In this document: piece after piece, positions 63,281-64,000 of the stretch
How the letters are laid out: every line of letters begins with the position of its first letter
Position numbering within the stretch: the stretch's first letter is position 1
Origin: an uncultured Kushneria sp.
GTDB lineage: Bacteria; Pseudomonadota; Gammaproteobacteria; Pseudomonadales; Halomonadaceae
Reading direction: 5' to 3'
Length of the DNA stretch: 64,000 bases
Assembly (NCBI RefSeq): GCF_947497025.1
Contig: NZ_CANMFC010000006.1
Location: 248,001 to 312,000, forward strand
The notes under the pieces: model-generated
What the model was told of the DNA's origin: nothing
What the model saw: only the letters and a program-made list of their open reading frames with translations
Databases searched by the model: none
Program-made: the position numbers and the translations under genes

Positions 63281-64000
63281 TTAAAAGCGCCATGAAGCCT
63301 GGAAAAGAAGCATATCCCAATACCTGTCTGATTCGTCCTGATTTCTGGGTAGCCAGCCTGTGCCATCGACATGATGATATTCGGTCGAAAGTAACAAATC
63401 GGACGTGGCATTCCATTGCAGTCCCAGAGTCCAGTCCTTGGCAAACTGTGAGTGGTCGACTCCTCTGCCATCAGATTCAAACTTCTTTCCCTTTGGATCG
63501 GCTCGATCATTAACGAGAGAGTCATATCTCAAGAGCCACTGCCAGTCTTCAAGAAAACGCTGGGTATATTGGAGGTACCAGCTTTCTCCAGTAATACTCT
63601 GGTCAGAAGCGCCGCCCTCAAAAGACTGACGCCTTAGCGCATATTCACCAGTGATACTCCAATAACCATGGTTGTATTGAAGCGACATGATAATTGGCTG
63701 AAAGGAATACCGGTCAGGAGCACCAGGCGGCCCATCAATATCTATATTGGCCTCTGCCACGGTCAGGGCGGCCACGATGCTGCCTGAACCATGCTCATAG
63801 GCAACCTGACCAATCGAAGACAAGGCACCATCGATCGAGGCCGGAACTCGCGATCCCCAGATGGTTTCCTTGACGTTACGATCCGTATTGGCCTTGCCGA
63901 CGCCTGCCTGAAAATGAAGAATGCCGGAAGGCAAATGCTCTTCCTCGTAAACGGAAATTCCCTCTGAAGACAGGGCCGGCGCACGGGTACGATCAAAATA
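63281..64000 (-). CDS. Outer-membrane beta-barrel protein (N-terminus beyond window)
   Basis: C-terminal 239 residues of an outer-membrane beta-barrel. The frame is open to the right edge, so the real start and signal peptide lie outside. Alternating strands such as WSITGEYALRR, WYLQYTQRF and LLLSTEYHH with Tyr/Trp girdles, and a final WRF (C-terminal Phe, a barrel-assembly signal), support a porin-like barrel. The family is not recognised with confidence. It ends 55 bases before the GGDEF-EAL gene on the same strand and is probably its operon partner. Confidence 0.78.
   Translation of the reverse strand, partial: YFDRTRAPALSSEGISVYEEEHLPSGILHFQAGVGKANTDRNVKETIWGSRVPASIDGALSSIGQVAYEHGSGSIVAALTVAEANIDIDGPPGAPDRYSFQPIIMSLQYNHGYWSITGEYALRRQSFEGGASDQSITGESWYLQYTQRFLEDWQWLLRYDSLVNDRADPKGKKFESDGRGVDHSQFAKDWTLGLQWNATSDLLLSTEYHHVDGTGWLPRNQDESDRYWDMLLFQASWRF

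Noticed and set aside
1-64000. CRISPR arrays, tRNA, rRNA, insertion sequences, prophage or toxin-antitoxin genes
   Set aside because: None was found on reading both strands; no repeat-spacer pattern, tRNA-like cloverleaf or transposase motif was recognised.

Overview
The window reads as a continuous stretch of chromosome from a GC-rich gammaproteobacterium. Gene content and order point to a Halomonadaceae-type organism (Halomonas/Kushneria relatives). The genus cannot be fixed from the sequence alone. Housekeeping gene orders typical of gammaproteobacteria are intact: gshB-yqgE-ruvX, gpmI-envC-ctpA, ygfB-pepP-ubiH-ubiI facing zapA-6S RNA-fau, and glyQ-glyS. No tRNA, rRNA, CRISPR array, transposase or prophage gene was seen.

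Layout. 1-6200: the 3' part of a GH3 beta-glucosidase, then three YghA-like short-chain dehydrogenases with a yjjV-type TatD nuclease between the second and third. 6300-15950: glutaminase, aspartate carbamoyltransferase, ruvX/yqgE/gshB, an Old Yellow Enzyme, pyruvate oxidase poxB, and rsmE/secB/yibN-like. 16200-29950: gpmI/envC/ctpA, a small lipoprotein, the ubiquinone hydroxylases with pepP and ygfB, zapA, 6S RNA, fau, a 31-residue membrane peptide, ilvA and rpiA. 30200-41800: a lipopolysaccharide inner-core region (waaA, hldE, opsX-like, kdkA, a stand-alone PbgA-like membrane domain, waaE-like, a GT4 enzyme, waaF, hldD) with ddlA and a RhtB exporter inside it. 42000-45600: glyQS and an acetyltransferase. 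45700-52950: a catabolic island with an aconitase-family enzyme, a sodium:solute symporter plus small partner, a LysR regulator, a class III CoA-transferase and an HMG-CoA-lyase family enzyme. 53000-59650: an MFS transporter, a DUF4168 protein, gmhB, a third UbiH-family hydroxylase, a DUF924 protein, pgeF and a second Old Yellow Enzyme.

The right end (59675-64000) is different. It is visibly AT-richer and holds a likely minus-strand operon: an outer-membrane beta-barrel (cut by the window edge), a transmembrane PAS-GGDEF-EAL protein, and a LuxI/exosortase-associated-type acyltransferase whose start overlaps the GGDEF-EAL stop. This is the best candidate for an undescribed system: an envelope or acyl-signal module tied to cyclic-di-GMP.

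Four copies of a 16-bp palindrome matching the ParB target parS (two exact, two with one mismatch) lie between 21 and 57.5 kb. Together with glyQS and gmhB, which are origin-proximal in Pseudomonas, they suggest the window lies near the chromosome origin. One near-match forms the stem of a terminator and another touches the U-tract of one. The lipopolysaccharide genes scattered here (gmhB, hldE, hldD, opsX-like, waaF, waaA, kdkA) cover ADP-heptose synthesis from the bisphosphate step and Kdo/heptose transfer for the inner core.
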